From Pseudomonadales bacterium (GTDB lineage Bacteria > Pseudomonadota > Gammaproteobacteria > Pseudomonadales > IMCC2047): DNA of 64,000 nt. The position numbers and the translations under genes are program-made. Under the pieces are notes generated by a model. The model was not told the DNA's origin, did not search any database, and saw only the letters and a program-made list of their open reading frames with translations. Positions 8,604-17,872 of the stretch are shown here, one piece after another (the first letter of the stretch is position 1; the number at the start of each line of letters is the position of its first letter). Location of the stretch: positions 62,001 through 126,000 of the forward strand of contig JACKNY010000001.1 of assembly GCA_024234615.1 (NCBI GenBank), in the 5' to 3' direction.

Positions 8604-9191
8604 ATGGCGAGTAACAAAAAACAGCGCCTAATTGTCGGAATTAGCGGTGCGTCAGGCGTTATTTATGGCATTCGTCTATTGCAGGCACTTCAAGAAACTC
8701 CCATCGAAAGCCATCTGGTGGTGTCACGCGCTGTTGGCATTACCTTGGGTTACGAAAGTGACATGAATCTGAACGATGTCAAGGCGCTGGCGGATGTCAA
8801 CTATGCCACCAATGATATTGGCGCGGCTATTTCAAGCGGTTCTTATCGCACGTTGGGGATGATCGTTGCGCCCTGCTCGGTGAAAACTATGTCAGAAATT
8901 GCTGCGGGAACGACGACAAATTTACTAACCCGTGCTGCGGATGTGGTGCTTAAGGAGCATCGGCGCCTAGTGTTAATGGTGCGCGAGACGCCTCTGCATT
9001 TGGGCCATTTGAGGACGATGACGCAGTTGGCTGAAATGGGCGCTATCATTCAGCCGCCGGTACCGGCTTTTTACGCGAATCCAAAAAATCTGGAAGAAAT
9101 GGTTAACCACACTATCGGGCGAACTTTGGATCTGTTTGATATCGATACGGAACTAGTCAATAGGTGGCAGGAAGACCCGACCGAGAAGTAA
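8604..9191 (+). CDS. ubiX: UbiX/Pad1-family flavin prenyltransferase
   Basis: A 195-residue flavoprotein that should attach a dimethylallyl group to FMN, making the prenylated cofactor used by UbiD-type decarboxylases. Motifs are the N-terminal nucleotide loop GISGASGVIYGIRLL, the central APCSVKTMSEIAAG and the RETPLHLGHLRTM loop that binds the prenyl donor. Length is normal. It follows the Lrp-like gene by 62 bp. No ubiD-like gene is in the window, so it could serve ubiquinone synthesis or an aromatic-acid decarboxylase elsewhere; the sequence alone does not separate these. Confidence 0.87.
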   Translation: MASNKKQRLIVGISGASGVIYGIRLLQALQETPIESHLVVSRAVGITLGYESDMNLNDVKALADVNYATNDIGAAISSGSYRTLGMIVAPCSVKTMSEIAAGTTTNLLTRAADVVLKEHRRLVLMVRETPLHLGHLRTMTQLAEMGAIIQPPVPAFYANPKNLEEMVNHTIGRTLDLFDIDTELVNRWQEDPTEK

Positions 9192-9244
9192 GCAAATAGG
9201 CTAGAACCAAAAGCAGGCTCGCACCTGCTTAGGTAGTGTTTACA

Positions 9245-9706
9245 TCAATGGCGTCTTTTCGTGTTGGCCAACAAATCATCCAGCATTTGCGTATGTTCTT
9301 CTTCTTCAGCCGCAAATTCAGTCGCCATTTTTTTAATCTCGGCGTCGCTAGAGGACTCTGCGACAGTTTTATAGAACTGCATCGCGCGGACTTCATTTTC
9401 GCGTGCATATTCAAGTGCATCGTAAGGGGTTATTGAGTAATCAAAACCTTCTTCACCACCCACTTCAGAGGGAAGGTTGGTCCAACGATACTGCCAGGAT
9501 TTGAGGCTTGGTAGTTCAATAGAACCTGCTCTTTCTTTTATGGAATCACGGTGCAAACAAGAATAGCGGTTCATGTCACGGAATAATTTAGAAACTTTTT
9601 GATTGTCGTGAGCTTCCATCATATCCGCTAATTCTAAATATCTTTCAGCGGCTTCTTCTTCCATGCCGATAGCGAGGGCAAGGAATTCATTCAGGCTGTA
9701 GTCCAT
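9245..9706 (-). CDS. Ferritin-like (rubrerythrin-type) di-iron domain protein
   Basis: A 153-residue helical protein. Two helices carry Glu-rich metal-site motifs: MEEEAAERYLELADMMEAH near the N terminus, and ARENEVRAMQFYKTVAES with EFAAEEEEHTQML near the C terminus. This pattern is typical of the rubrerythrin/ferritin superfamily. No C-terminal rubredoxin domain (CxxC pairs) is present. The start is placed at 9706, where AGGAAAG lies 6 bases upstream; an in-frame start at 9769 would add 21 residues that do not fit the family. Function could be iron or peroxide handling, but the partner is unknown. It lies 63 bp after hemW, same strand. Confidence 0.75.
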   Translation of the reverse strand: MDYSLNEFLALAIGMEEEAAERYLELADMMEAHDNQKVSKLFRDMNRYSCLHRDSIKERAGSIELPSLKSWQYRWTNLPSEVGGEEGFDYSITPYDALEYARENEVRAMQFYKTVAESSSDAEIKKMATEFAAEEEEHTQMLDDLLANTKRRH

Positions 9707-9769
9707 GGTTTCTTTCCTGCAAAAAAGTAAGGGTTGACTATTATAAGTAACAACTACATAAAAAATCAA

Positions 9770-10918
9770 TTAAATAAATCGTTCCAAGAGGTTGTTCAAA
9801 AATAGGCGGCCTTGTCTGGTGGTTATTATTTTGTCATTAACTTCTAGCAAACCGTCTTGTTGAGCTTGGTTAAGAAGCGGCAAAATGCTGCTCAGAGGTA
9901 AACCACTATTTTGCTCAAACAGCTCAGGAGCAAAGCCTTGGTTTAACCTCAGCGCATTCATCATAAATTCACCTGGAATTGAGATAGGCGGGATAGTTTT
10001 TGGTGGTATTGCCAGGCGAGTTGCCACGTTAAGGTAATCTTTGGGTTGACGCGATTTACGCGTGCGGATAATGAGTTGTTCATCTAGTAGGGTTATTTTG
10101 CCATGTGCTCCGGCACCAATGCCAAGATAATCGCCAAACCGCCAATAGTTTAAATTATGCAGTGATTCCCTGCCTGCCTTGCTATAGGCTGATATTTCAT
10201 ATTGTTGATAATCATGCTGTGCTAAAAGCTGAAGACCTTGCTGTTCGATGTGGTGAAGCTGATCATCGTCCGGTAACCTTGGTGGGTTGCTGTAAAACTC
10301 GGTGTTGGGTTCAATGGTCAGCTGATACCAGGAAATATGTGCTGGGTTTTGTACGATTGCGGCCTGTAAATCTTCCAATGCTTGTGCGGTGCTTTGTCTA
10401 GGAAGGCCATGCATCAGGTCGATATTAATGTTGTCAAAGCCACTTTCCTTGGCTTGGACAATGGCCTGAATCGCTTCTTCGGCGCTATGAATTCTGCCTA
10501 GCTGCTTCAGGTGGGTTGGGTTGAAACTTTGCACCCCTACTGATAGGCGATTAATACCGGCTTGTCGAAACCCAGCAAATTTATCCCGTTCAAAAGTGCC
10601 AGGGTTGGCTTCCAGGGTGATTTCAATACGGTCGGAAAAATTAATCCGTTGAGCCACGCCGCGTAATATCGTATCTATGCCAGTCACCGAAAGCAGGCTG
10701 GGCGTGCCGCCGCCAAAGAAAATCGATTCTAGTGGCCGGCCTTGTACATATTTGATCTCCCGATCAAGGTCTGCAAGTAAGGCGGCGATATAGGCTTGTT
10801 CAGGTAAATCGCCGGTGATTGCGTGCGAATTAAAGTCGCAGTAGGGACATTTTTTGATACACCAGGGGATATGTATGTAAAGGCTTAAGGGCGGTAACTG
10901 TTTAAACGTTGGCGGCAT
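9770..10918 (-). CDS. hemW: Radical SAM heme chaperone HemW
   Basis: A 382-residue radical S-adenosylmethionine protein of the HemN-like group. The iron-sulfur cysteines are C20, C24 and C27 in PWCIKKCPYCDFNSH, and FFGGGTPSLL follows. It lacks the N-terminal extension of true coproporphyrinogen oxidase HemN, so the heme-trafficking HemW assignment fits best. The gene overlaps the end of rdgB by 17 bp, a translational coupling seen in relatives where rdgB and hemW are adjacent. Confidence 0.92.
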   Translation of the reverse strand: MPPTFKQLPPLSLYIHIPWCIKKCPYCDFNSHAITGDLPEQAYIAALLADLDREIKYVQGRPLESIFFGGGTPSLLSVTGIDTILRGVAQRINFSDRIEITLEANPGTFERDKFAGFRQAGINRLSVGVQSFNPTHLKQLGRIHSAEEAIQAIVQAKESGFDNINIDLMHGLPRQSTAQALEDLQAAIVQNPAHISWYQLTIEPNTEFYSNPPRLPDDDQLHHIEQQGLQLLAQHDYQQYEISAYSKAGRESLHNLNYWRFGDYLGIGAGAHGKITLLDEQLIIRTRKSRQPKDYLNVATRLAIPPKTIPPISIPGEFMMNALRLNQGFAPELFEQNSGLPLSSILPLLNQAQQDGLLEVNDKIITTRQGRLFLNNLLERFI

Positions 10919-11501
10919 TTTGCAACTGCGTAACTAGCAGAGCGAGAGCCTTCGCTCTATGGCTGACTTTATTTTTAGTTTCTGGGAGTAGTTCGGCAGA
11001 GGTTAGTTTCAATTTAGGACAGAAGAATAAAGGGTCGTAACCAAAGCCGTTGGCGCCCCGCGGTTGCTGAAGAATCTCGCCTTTCCAAACGCCCTGCGCA
11101 ATCAGTGGCGAAGGGTCTTGCGCATGACGCATATAGACCAAAGCACAATGAAATTGTGCGGTTCTTGGGGCGCCGGGTACTTTTTCTAATTCGCGCAATA
11201 GTTTTTCGTTATTCTTTGTATCGTTGGCCTCGAGTCCTGAGTAGCGTGAAGAGTATATTCCAGGCGCACCATTTAGTGCGTCCACGGCAAGGCCTGAATC
11301 GTCAGCGAGGGCGGGTAACCCTGACATCTTAGCCGCATGGCGGGCTTTGATAATGGCATTTTCAATAAAGGTTAGACCGGTTTCCTCTACCTCTTCCTGC
11401 ACAAATTCTGACTGAGGGATAAGTGTCAAGTTTAACGGTGCCAATACTTGCTGAATTTCTTTAAGTTTGCCCAGGTTAGAGCTGGCCAGCACAATCTTCA
11501 T
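10902..11501 (-). CDS. rdgB: XTP/dITP pyrophosphatase (Ham1/RdgB)
   Basis: A 199-residue house-cleaning enzyme that hydrolyses non-canonical purine nucleotides such as XTP and dITP to the monophosphate. The substrate motif SSNLGKLKEI is at residues 7-16, and ADDSGLAVDALNGAPGIYSSRY (around 67-88) carries the metal-binding aspartates. GANGFGYDPLFF is also typical. Length is normal. It begins one base after the metW stop and overlaps hemW, so metX-metW-rdgB-hemW form one leftward unit. Confidence 0.95.
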   Translation of the reverse strand: MKIVLASSNLGKLKEIQQVLAPLNLTLIPQSEFVQEEVEETGLTFIENAIIKARHAAKMSGLPALADDSGLAVDALNGAPGIYSSRYSGLEANDTKNNEKLLRELEKVPGAPRTAQFHCALVYMRHAQDPSPLIAQGVWKGEILQQPRGANGFGYDPLFFCPKLKLTSAELLPETKNKVSHRAKALALLVTQLQNAANV

Positions 11502-11502
11502 A

Positions 11503-12111
11503 TTAGTGGTTTTTACTCAGGTGATAGATTGCGGTTTCCGCAAAGCTGTTGGGGGCGAGGTCTTTTAGCAAGCGGTCAGGGAATCGCTGAGCAACCACCT
11601 GTCTGTCCAGGATGCAGATATTCTTTTCGTCACACAGAACCTCAAAATCCTTGACCGTACAAAAGTGAATATTAGGCGTGTCGTACCACTGATAGGCAAG
11701 CTGTTTGGTCACTGGCATACGACCGCGCAGCGCCAGATAGAGCCGAGCATGCCAGTTGGCAAAATTCGGAAAAGTAACGATACATTCTTTGCCGACGCGT
11801 AGCATCTCGTCCAACACCAGGTCCGGACGATGCATTGCTTGCAACGCTTGCGTCATAATCACGGTATCAAAACTATTATTTTTAAAATTGCTGAGGCCGC
11901 TGTTGAGATCCTGCTCTATCACATTGACGCCCTTACGAATACATTCGGTAATTTGCTCGGCATCGATTTCGAGTCCGTAACCTAGAACCTTTTTGTTTTC
12001 CATCAAAAGCTTTAGCAAGGCGCCATCGCCACAGCCAAGGTCTAATACTCGGCTTTCCGGCGATACCCAGTTTTGAATAATACTTAAATCATTGCGTAGC
12101 CTGTTACTCAT
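11503..12111 (-). CDS. metW: Methionine biosynthesis protein MetW
   Basis: A 202-residue methyltransferase-fold protein that accompanies MetX in methionine biosynthesis. The SAM-type motif [10 protein letters not shown] is at residues 21-30, followed by [16 protein letters not shown]. It overlaps the end of metX by four bases (ATGA), so the two are translationally coupled. MetW is usually described as required for full homoserine acyltransferase activity; whether it methylates anything is not settled. Confidence 0.93.
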   Translation of the reverse strand: MSNRLRNDLSIIQNWVSPESRVLDLGCGDGALLKLLMENKKVLGYGLEIDAEQITECIRKGVNVIEQDLNSGLSNFKNNSFDTVIMTQALQAMHRPDLVLDEMLRVGKECIVTFPNFANWHARLYLALRGRMPVTKQLAYQWYDTPNIHFCTVKDFEVLCDEKNICILDRQVVAQRFPDRLLKDLAPNSFAETAIYHLSKNH

Positions 12112-13259
12112 GCGGATACCTCGTCGGCAACGCGTTGCATATAGGCGCCGAGTAGAGAGAGGTAACGATCAATGGGCAACAAGAAGGCGTCATGGCCCTG
12201 AGGGGCGTCGACTTCCGCATAGCAAACATCTTTGCCAGCTGCGATCAACGCGTCGGTAATCTCGCGTGATCGCTCCGGCGCAAAGCGCCAATCCGTGGTG
12301 AAAGAAACCACTAGGAATTTACAAAGTGCTTGGCTGAAAGCCTTGACGGGATCGTCTTCGTATTCCCGTGCCAAGTCAAAATAATCGAGAATGCGGGTAA
12401 TCAGAATATAAGTATTGGCATCGAATACTTCGGAAAACTTATCCCCTTGATAATGCAGATAGCTTTCCACCTCAAATTCGACAGCATTGTAGCTGCCCTG
12501 CTGAAAATCACCACTCCGTAATTCGCGGCCAAATTTTTTCCCCATCAAATCATCTGATAGATAGGTCACATGGCCAATCATGCGCGCGAGTGTTAGACCG
12601 CGTTTGGGGATAGTATTGTGCTCGGCATAGTTGCCCGCATGAAAGTCCGGGTCAGAACGAATGGCGTTACGGGCAATTTCGTTGAAGGCAATATTCTGGG
12701 CCGAAAGTTTCATCGCTGAGGCGATCACCACACAGTGTCTTAGCTTGTCAGGGTATTCCAATGACCAGCGCATCGCCTGCATACCGCCTAAACTACCGCC
12801 AACGATGGCGGCCCATTGACTGATATCTAAGTTGTCACCGAGCCTTGCCTGCGCGTGCACCCAATCGCGTGCACGCAAGGGTGGAAAATTCGGCCCCCAG
12901 GTTTTGCCGGTCGCCGGGTTGATGCTGCTTGGACCAGTGCTACCATGACAGCCGCCAATATTGTTGGCGCAAACCACGAAAAAACGACGCGTATCGATGG
13001 GTTTTCCGGGGCCGATACAGGCATCCCACCAGCCGGGTTTTTCATCACCTTCATGATAACCTGCGGCGTGATGGTTACTGCTGAGGGCATGGCATATCAA
13101 TACCGCATTAGAACGATCTGCATTGAGTTCGCCATAAGTTTCGTAGGCCAGTTGGTAGTTAGTTAACTCGCGGCCACACGCCAGCGTCAGTGCTTCGTTG
13201 AACTGCATCATTTGTGGTTTGACGAGACCCACAGAATTGGCGGGAAAGTTTTTTGGCAT
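12108..13259 (-). CDS. metX: Homoserine O-acyltransferase MetX
   Basis: A 383-residue alpha/beta-hydrolase-fold enzyme that acylates homoserine, the first committed step of methionine synthesis. The nucleophile is S156 in [12 protein letters not shown], and the C-terminal QGHDAFLLP provides the histidine of the triad. [17 protein letters not shown] is a conserved family loop. Many proteobacterial MetX proteins, especially those paired with MetW, use succinyl-CoA rather than acetyl-CoA, and I cannot determine the donor here. It heads the metX-metW-rdgB-hemW run, 69 bp downstream of yggT. Confidence 0.93.
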   Translation of the reverse strand: MPKNFPANSVGLVKPQMMQFNEALTLACGRELTNYQLAYETYGELNADRSNAVLICHALSSNHHAAGYHEGDEKPGWWDACIGPGKPIDTRRFFVVCANNIGGCHGSTGPSSINPATGKTWGPNFPPLRARDWVHAQARLGDNLDISQWAAIVGGSLGGMQAMRWSLEYPDKLRHCVVIASAMKLSAQNIAFNEIARNAIRSDPDFHAGNYAEHNTIPKRGLTLARMIGHVTYLSDDLMGKKFGRELRSGDFQQGSYNAVEFEVESYLHYQGDKFSEVFDANTYILITRILDYFDLAREYEDDPVKAFSQALCKFLVVSFTTDWRFAPERSREITDALIAAGKDVCYAEVDAPQGHDAFLLPIDRYLSLLGAYMQRVADEVSA

Positions 13260-13328
13260 GCGTATTTTTATCAGGACTGAACGCGCAGTCTAATGAGCAT
13301 GCGCGGTAAATTCAATCTTTAGGGAACG

Positions 13329-13919
13329 TCATAGGCCGAGAATGAGCTGTCGCGGAATACCTAAGACGAGAGCAAGTTGATCAATAACCAGATGTTCGAT
13401 CAGTTTAATGGCAATGAAGATGAAAATGGGCGATAGATCCAAACCACCGATTGGCGGTATAAGATTGCGCGCGGGGCGCATGATCGGATCAGTAAGTTGT
13501 TGTACTAGTGCTGCGCCGGGGCTGTAGCTCTGCGGCGCAACCCAGCTTAAAACGATGACGATAATCAGCGCAAAGAAGTAGATATTCAAAATGGTGGCAG
13601 CAAGGCCAACAAAGGCCCAGGACAGTACTAATAAAAAATTAGGTACGCTTTGACCAAGCAGTAAAAACACTAGGCAAATTGCCGCGACTTGGACGATTAG
13701 CGCAAGGGTTAGCGAGGACAGATCAATTCCGCCAATACCTGGGATTATTCGACGTAAAGGCCGCAGTGCTGGGTCGGTGATCTTGACAATGGCTTGAGAC
13801 AACGGATTATAAAAATCCGCACGCGCAATTTGCAGTAAAAAGCGTAACAAAATGGCTAAGAGGTAAAGACTAAATAGTGTTTTGATAAGAAAAATGGCTG
13901 CGCCGACAAGTGAATCCAC
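13329..13919 (-). CDS. yggT: YggT-family integral membrane protein
   Basis: A 196-residue membrane protein with two tandem YggT units. Each has a membrane helix followed by a PR(N/R)(L/I)IP-type motif: DPALRPLRRIIPGIGGIDLS and DPIMRPARNLIPPIGGLDLS. The exact role is not established; relatives have been linked to osmotic tolerance and cell division. It lies 95 bp downstream of proC, in the conserved yggS-proC-yggT order. Confidence 0.92.
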   Translation of the reverse strand: MDSLVGAAIFLIKTLFSLYLLAILLRFLLQIARADFYNPLSQAIVKITDPALRPLRRIIPGIGGIDLSSLTLALIVQVAAICLVFLLLGQSVPNFLLVLSWAFVGLAATILNIYFFALIIVIVLSWVAPQSYSPGAALVQQLTDPIMRPARNLIPPIGGLDLSPIFIFIAIKLIEHLVIDQLALVLGIPRQLILGL

Positions 13920-14014
13920 TAGGAATATTCCTTGTTGAATGATTGAAATTTATAATTTGAGTCAGTCGCCACTCGACTGCTCTCCTCAGGTTTCATAAGT
14001 GTAGTGGCTAACAC

Positions 14015-14845
14015 TCAGCCCGCCAGTTCTTTGCTGCGAGTGGCTGCGGCTTGAATAGCTTTCGCAAAAAGCTGCACCATCCCGCCCTCCTGCAATTCAT
14101 GAATTGCAGCTTCGGTAGTGCCGCCCGGCGAAGTGACCCGGCGTCGAAGTTCGGCGGGGTCCAGGTTTTCCGTCAGCGCTAGCTTGGCAGAACCGAGAGC
14201 GGTTTGTAGCGTTAGCTTGCGCGCCACCTCAGGAGTTAATCCAAGCTCAATACCGGCTTTCTCTATCGCTTCCATGACGAGAAAAAAGTAAGCGGGGCCG
14301 CTGCCCGATAGCGCAACCACTCGATCCATATCGGTTTCATTATCGAACCAAACGGCAATGCCGATGGACTCAAAAATCATTACCGCAAGTGCCTTCTGAA
14401 TGCTGTTCACCTTGGCATTGGCGTATAAGCCCGTCGCTCCAGTTTGCACTAATGCCGGTGTGTTTGGCATGGTGCGGACAATGGGTAGATTCGATGCCAG
14501 CCAGCGTTGAATGTTATTGATGGTGATGCCAGCGGCGATAGAGATAATCAATGGCTGTTTGCCTTGAATATCTGTCGCGATATTAGTTAACACTGGCTGC
14601 ATGATCTGCGGTTTGACCGCCAGGATAATAGCGTCGGCCTCGGCAATTGCTGTGGCGTTGTTGCGGCTGATATGGATACCATGCTGATCTGAGAGCTTTT
14701 TTAGTGCGCTTTCGTTTGGGTCTGAAGCGCAAATGAGGTTGGTTGGAAAACCATTGCTGATCAGTCCACCGATAATACAACTGGCCATATTGCCAGCACC
14801 AATAAAGGTTAATTTTGCGGTTTCATTCTGCAATGCAAGCGGCAT
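14015..14845 (-). CDS. proC: Pyrroline-5-carboxylate reductase
   Basis: A 276-residue enzyme for the last step of proline synthesis, reducing pyrroline-5-carboxylate with NAD(P)H. The Rossmann motif FIGAGNMASCIIGGL is near the N terminus, and ALSGSGPAYFFLVMEAI and RRRVTSPGGTTEAAIHEL are the substrate-binding and C-terminal family signatures. Length is standard. It begins 9 bp after the yggS stop, so the two are co-transcribed. Confidence 0.96.
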   Translation of the reverse strand: MPLALQNETAKLTFIGAGNMASCIIGGLISNGFPTNLICASDPNESALKKLSDQHGIHISRNNATAIAEADAIILAVKPQIMQPVLTNIATDIQGKQPLIISIAAGITINNIQRWLASNLPIVRTMPNTPALVQTGATGLYANAKVNSIQKALAVMIFESIGIAVWFDNETDMDRVVALSGSGPAYFFLVMEAIEKAGIELGLTPEVARKLTLQTALGSAKLALTENLDPAELRRRVTSPGGTTEAAIHELQEGGMVQLFAKAIQAAATRSKELAG

Positions 14846-14854
14846 ATGACAATC

Positions 14855-15541
14855 CTAATTGCGGGAACCAAAAATAGCAGTGCCGATACGCACCATAGTA
14901 GCGCCTTCGGCAATCGCGCATTCTAAATCATTTGTCATCCCCATCGATAGAGTATCCAGATTAAATCCTTGATTGTTTAACCGAGACAGCGCTTTTTGTA
15001 TGGCGGAGAAATCGGCTCGCAGCTCTGATTCTGATCGGTCCGGAGCAGGTATTGCCATTAATCCGCGCAGTTTTAAACGGGGTAAAAGCGAAACTTGTGC
15101 AGCCAATTGATCAAGGTCTTCTAGCTTAACGCCCGACTTTGTGTCTTCGTTGCTGATATTAACTTGCAGGCAGATATTGAGTGGGAGTAAATGCTGAGGT
15201 CGTTGTTCGTCAAGTCGACGCGCGACTTTGAGCCGGTCAACACTATGAACCCAGTCAAAATGAGCGGCAATTTCCGCTGTTTTATTGGATTGGACTGGTC
15301 CGATGAAATGCCAAGTAATGCCGAGGTCCGTCAGCGCCTTTTGTTTTTCGAGCGCCTCTTGTAGATAATTTTCACCGAAATCTTTGATGCCTGTTTGAGC
15401 CGCCTTTCTTAGCTCATTTGCGCCTCTCGTCTTGCTAACTGCGATAAGCTGTACTATACCCGGTGTACGGTTGAATTTTTTTTCTGCTGTGCTGATGCGA
15501 GCGCGCAATTGAATGATATTATGGGCAATAGGGTTTTGCAT
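14855..15541 (-). CDS. yggS: Pyridoxal-phosphate homeostasis protein (YggS/PROSC family)
   Basis: A 228-residue single-domain alanine-racemase-fold protein that binds pyridoxal phosphate and keeps free cofactor in balance; no catalytic reaction is known. The cofactor lysine is K37 in [44 protein letters not shown] and [11 protein letters not shown] are the usual family blocks. First gene of the leftward group, divergent from pilT across 98 bp. Confidence 0.95.
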   Translation of the reverse strand: MQNPIAHNIIQLRARISTAEKKFNRTPGIVQLIAVSKTRGANELRKAAQTGIKDFGENYLQEALEKQKALTDLGITWHFIGPVQSNKTAEIAAHFDWVHSVDRLKVARRLDEQRPQHLLPLNICLQVNISNEDTKSGVKLEDLDQLAAQVSLLPRLKLRGLMAIPAPDRSESELRADFSAIQKALSRLNNQGFNLDTLSMGMTNDLECAIAEGATMVRIGTAIFGSRN

Positions 15542-15639
15542 GACGACCTGTTTGCTGAAATTGGCTGCAAAGTGCGTATATAAAGTTGGCTTGAAAGGCT
15601 AACATTAATTACAAAATAATTGAATGGTGATGAAGTCCT

Positions 15640-16680
15640 ATGGATATTACGGAACTACTTTCGTTTACCGTAAAACAAAATGCGTCTGACTTACATTTGT
15701 CGGCCGGTGTGCCGCCAATGATTCGTGTTGATGGGGATGTCCGTCGGGTTAATGTCCCTGCGATGGAACATAAGGAAGTGCATGCGCTGATCTACGATAT
15801 CATGAACGATAAACAGCGTAAGGATTTTGAGGAATATCTGGAAACGGATTTCTCTTTTGAAGTGCCGGGTGTGGCGCGTTTTCGGGTAAATGCCTTTAAC
15901 CATAACCGTGGCGCAGGTGCGGTATTTCGGACGATCCCTTCCAAAGTGCTGACGATGGAAGATTTGGGGCTAGGTAAGGTCTTTACGCGACTGGCGACCT
16001 TGCCCAGAGGGCTGGTGTTAGTGACTGGGCCAACGGGTTCGGGTAAAAGTACTACGCTGGCGGCGATGATTGATCATGTCAATAACGTTCGCTATGACCA
16101 CGTGCTGACTATCGAAGATCCAATTGAATTTGTCCATGAAAGCAAAAAATGTCTCGTCAACCAGCGTGAAGTGCATCGTGATACCTATGGTTTCAGCGAA
16201 GCCTTGCGATCTGCCTTGCGGGAAGACCCTGATGTGATACTGGTTGGTGAAATGCGGGATTTAGAAACCATTCGGTTAGCCTTAACTGCCGCTGAAACGG
16301 GACACCTGGTATTCGGTACCTTACATACGACCTCAGCTGCCAAAACGATAGACCGGATTATTGACGTGTTTCCCGGTGAAGAAAAATCGATGGTGCGCTC
16401 CATGTTGTCGGAATCACTACAGGGTGTTATCTCTCAGACATTGTTAAAAAAATGTGGCGGCGGACGGGTTGCGGCTCATGAAATTATGATTTCTACCCCG
16501 GCGATCCGAAACCTCATTCGAGAGGATAAAATTGCGCAAATGTATTCGGCAATCCAAACGGGCTCTGCGCATGGTATGGTGACGCTCGATCAGACCTTAA
16601 AAGAGATGCTGGCGAAGGGACTCATTACTATGGAGTCGGCGCGGGAAAAAGCGTCCAACCCAGACAGCTTTGCTCGATAA
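15640..16680 (+). CDS. pilT: Type IV pilus retraction ATPase PilT
   Basis: A 346-residue hexameric motor ATPase that depolymerises type IV pili, driving twitching. The Walker A motif GPTGSGKST is at residues 130-138. Walker B lies in DVILVGEMRDLETI, and the HTTSAAKTIDRIIDVFP region follows. The retraction signature AIRNLIRE is at 288-295, typical of PilT and absent from PilU. Length matches the family. pilU follows after 52 bp. Confidence 0.97.
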   Translation: MDITELLSFTVKQNASDLHLSAGVPPMIRVDGDVRRVNVPAMEHKEVHALIYDIMNDKQRKDFEEYLETDFSFEVPGVARFRVNAFNHNRGAGAVFRTIPSKVLTMEDLGLGKVFTRLATLPRGLVLVTGPTGSGKSTTLAAMIDHVNNVRYDHVLTIEDPIEFVHESKKCLVNQREVHRDTYGFSEALRSALREDPDVILVGEMRDLETIRLALTAAETGHLVFGTLHTTSAAKTIDRIIDVFPGEEKSMVRSMLSESLQGVISQTLLKKCGGGRVAAHEIMISTPAIRNLIREDKIAQMYSAIQTGSAHGMVTLDQTLKEMLAKGLITMESAREKASNPDSFAR

Positions 16681-16732
16681 TTTAAATTATTGAAAGCAAA
16701 AGCCTTCTTCGAGCAGCTAAAGGAGTGACCTT

Positions 16733-17872
16733 GTGGACCTGAATATGATGTTGAAAATAATGGTGGATAAAAAGGCATCGGACCTTTTTATTACCGCCGG
16801 TGTTCCAGCCAGTATTAAGGTTGACGGTGTGATTTCGCATTTAAGTAGCGAACCGATGAGTCCGGAAAAAGCACGTGAAACAGTGCTGGGCGCAATGAAT
16901 GAAGCGCAACGTAAAGAATTCATGGTGAGTCATGAATGTAACTTTGCGATTAGTGCCCGTGGCGTAGGCCGTTTCCGTGTCAGTGCCTTTTATCAGCGTA
17001 ACTTGGTGGGCATGGTGTTGCGGCGAATAGAAACGCGAATTCCAATATCCTCTGAGCTGGGGCTGCCGGAGGTAATTGATGAGTTGGCAATGACTAAGCG
17101 AGGCTTGGTGCTGTTTGTTGGTGCAACCGGTACTGGTAAATCAACGTCTTTAGCTTCCATGGTTGGGTACCGTAATAATAATGCGAATGGGCATATTATC
17201 AGTATTGAAGACCCGATTGAGTATGTTCATCAGCATAAAAACTGTATTGTCACGCAACGAGAAGTGGGCATTGATACGGAAAGCTTTGAAGTTGCGTTGC
17301 GCAATACCTTACGACAGGCTCCTGATGTGATTCTGGTAGGTGAAATTCGAACCCGAGAGACGATGGAGCAGTCTATTATCTTTGCCGACACCGGCCACCT
17401 GTGTTTAGCAACACTGCACGCGAATAACGCCAACCAGGCCTTTGGACGTATTCTTAACTTCTTCCCCGCCGACCGACATCCACAAATTTGGATGGATTTA
17501 TCCCTAAACTTGAAAGCAATTGTGGCGCAGCAACTAATTCCCAAACCAGATGGTAAGGGGCGCGCGGTGGTAGTGGAAGTGCTGATTAATACGCCCATCG
17601 TGGCGGATATCATCCGCAAAGGGGAAGTGCATTTACTGAAAGAAATTATGGGGCGGTCAACGGAAATTGGTATGCAAACCTTTGATCAAGGGTTATTCAA
17701 AGCCTTTAAGAATGGTGATATTACTTACGAAGCGGCGTTAAAGCATGCTGACTCAATGAATGACTTACGCTTGATGATCAAATTAGATTCAGAAACCCAC
17801 GTGCAAGATGCCATGAATGCCGCAGATAAATTTACGCTTCAAGGGGAGAAAGGCAAGCCGTTTCAGCGTTGA
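16733..17872 (+). CDS. pilU: PilT-dependent retraction ATPase PilU
   Basis: A 379-residue PilT paralogue that assists retraction under load. Walker A is GATGTGKST near residue 130, with VILVGEIRTRETM as Walker B. The PilT-type AIRNLIRE is replaced by VADIIRKGE. The start is a GTG preceded by AAAGGAG; no in-frame ATG gives the normal N terminus DLNMMLKIMVDKKASDLF as well. The last 10 bp overlap the end of the convergent pyrC' gene. Confidence 0.95.
   Translation: MDLNMMLKIMVDKKASDLFITAGVPASIKVDGVISHLSSEPMSPEKARETVLGAMNEAQRKEFMVSHECNFAISARGVGRFRVSAFYQRNLVGMVLRRIETRIPISSELGLPEVIDELAMTKRGLVLFVGATGTGKSTSLASMVGYRNNNANGHIISIEDPIEYVHQHKNCIVTQREVGIDTESFEVALRNTLRQAPDVILVGEIRTRETMEQSIIFADTGHLCLATLHANNANQAFGRILNFFPADRHPQIWMDLSLNLKAIVAQQLIPKPDGKGRAVVVEVLINTPIVADIIRKGEVHLLKEIMGRSTEIGMQTFDQGLFKAFKNGDITYEAALKHADSMNDLRLMIKLDSETHVQDAMNAADKFTLQGEKGKPFQR

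Noticed and set aside
9211..9230. Hairpin AAGCAGG/CCTGCTT after ubiX as a terminator
   Set aside because: The stem is perfect but is not followed by a T run on either strand, so a rho-independent terminator is not supported.
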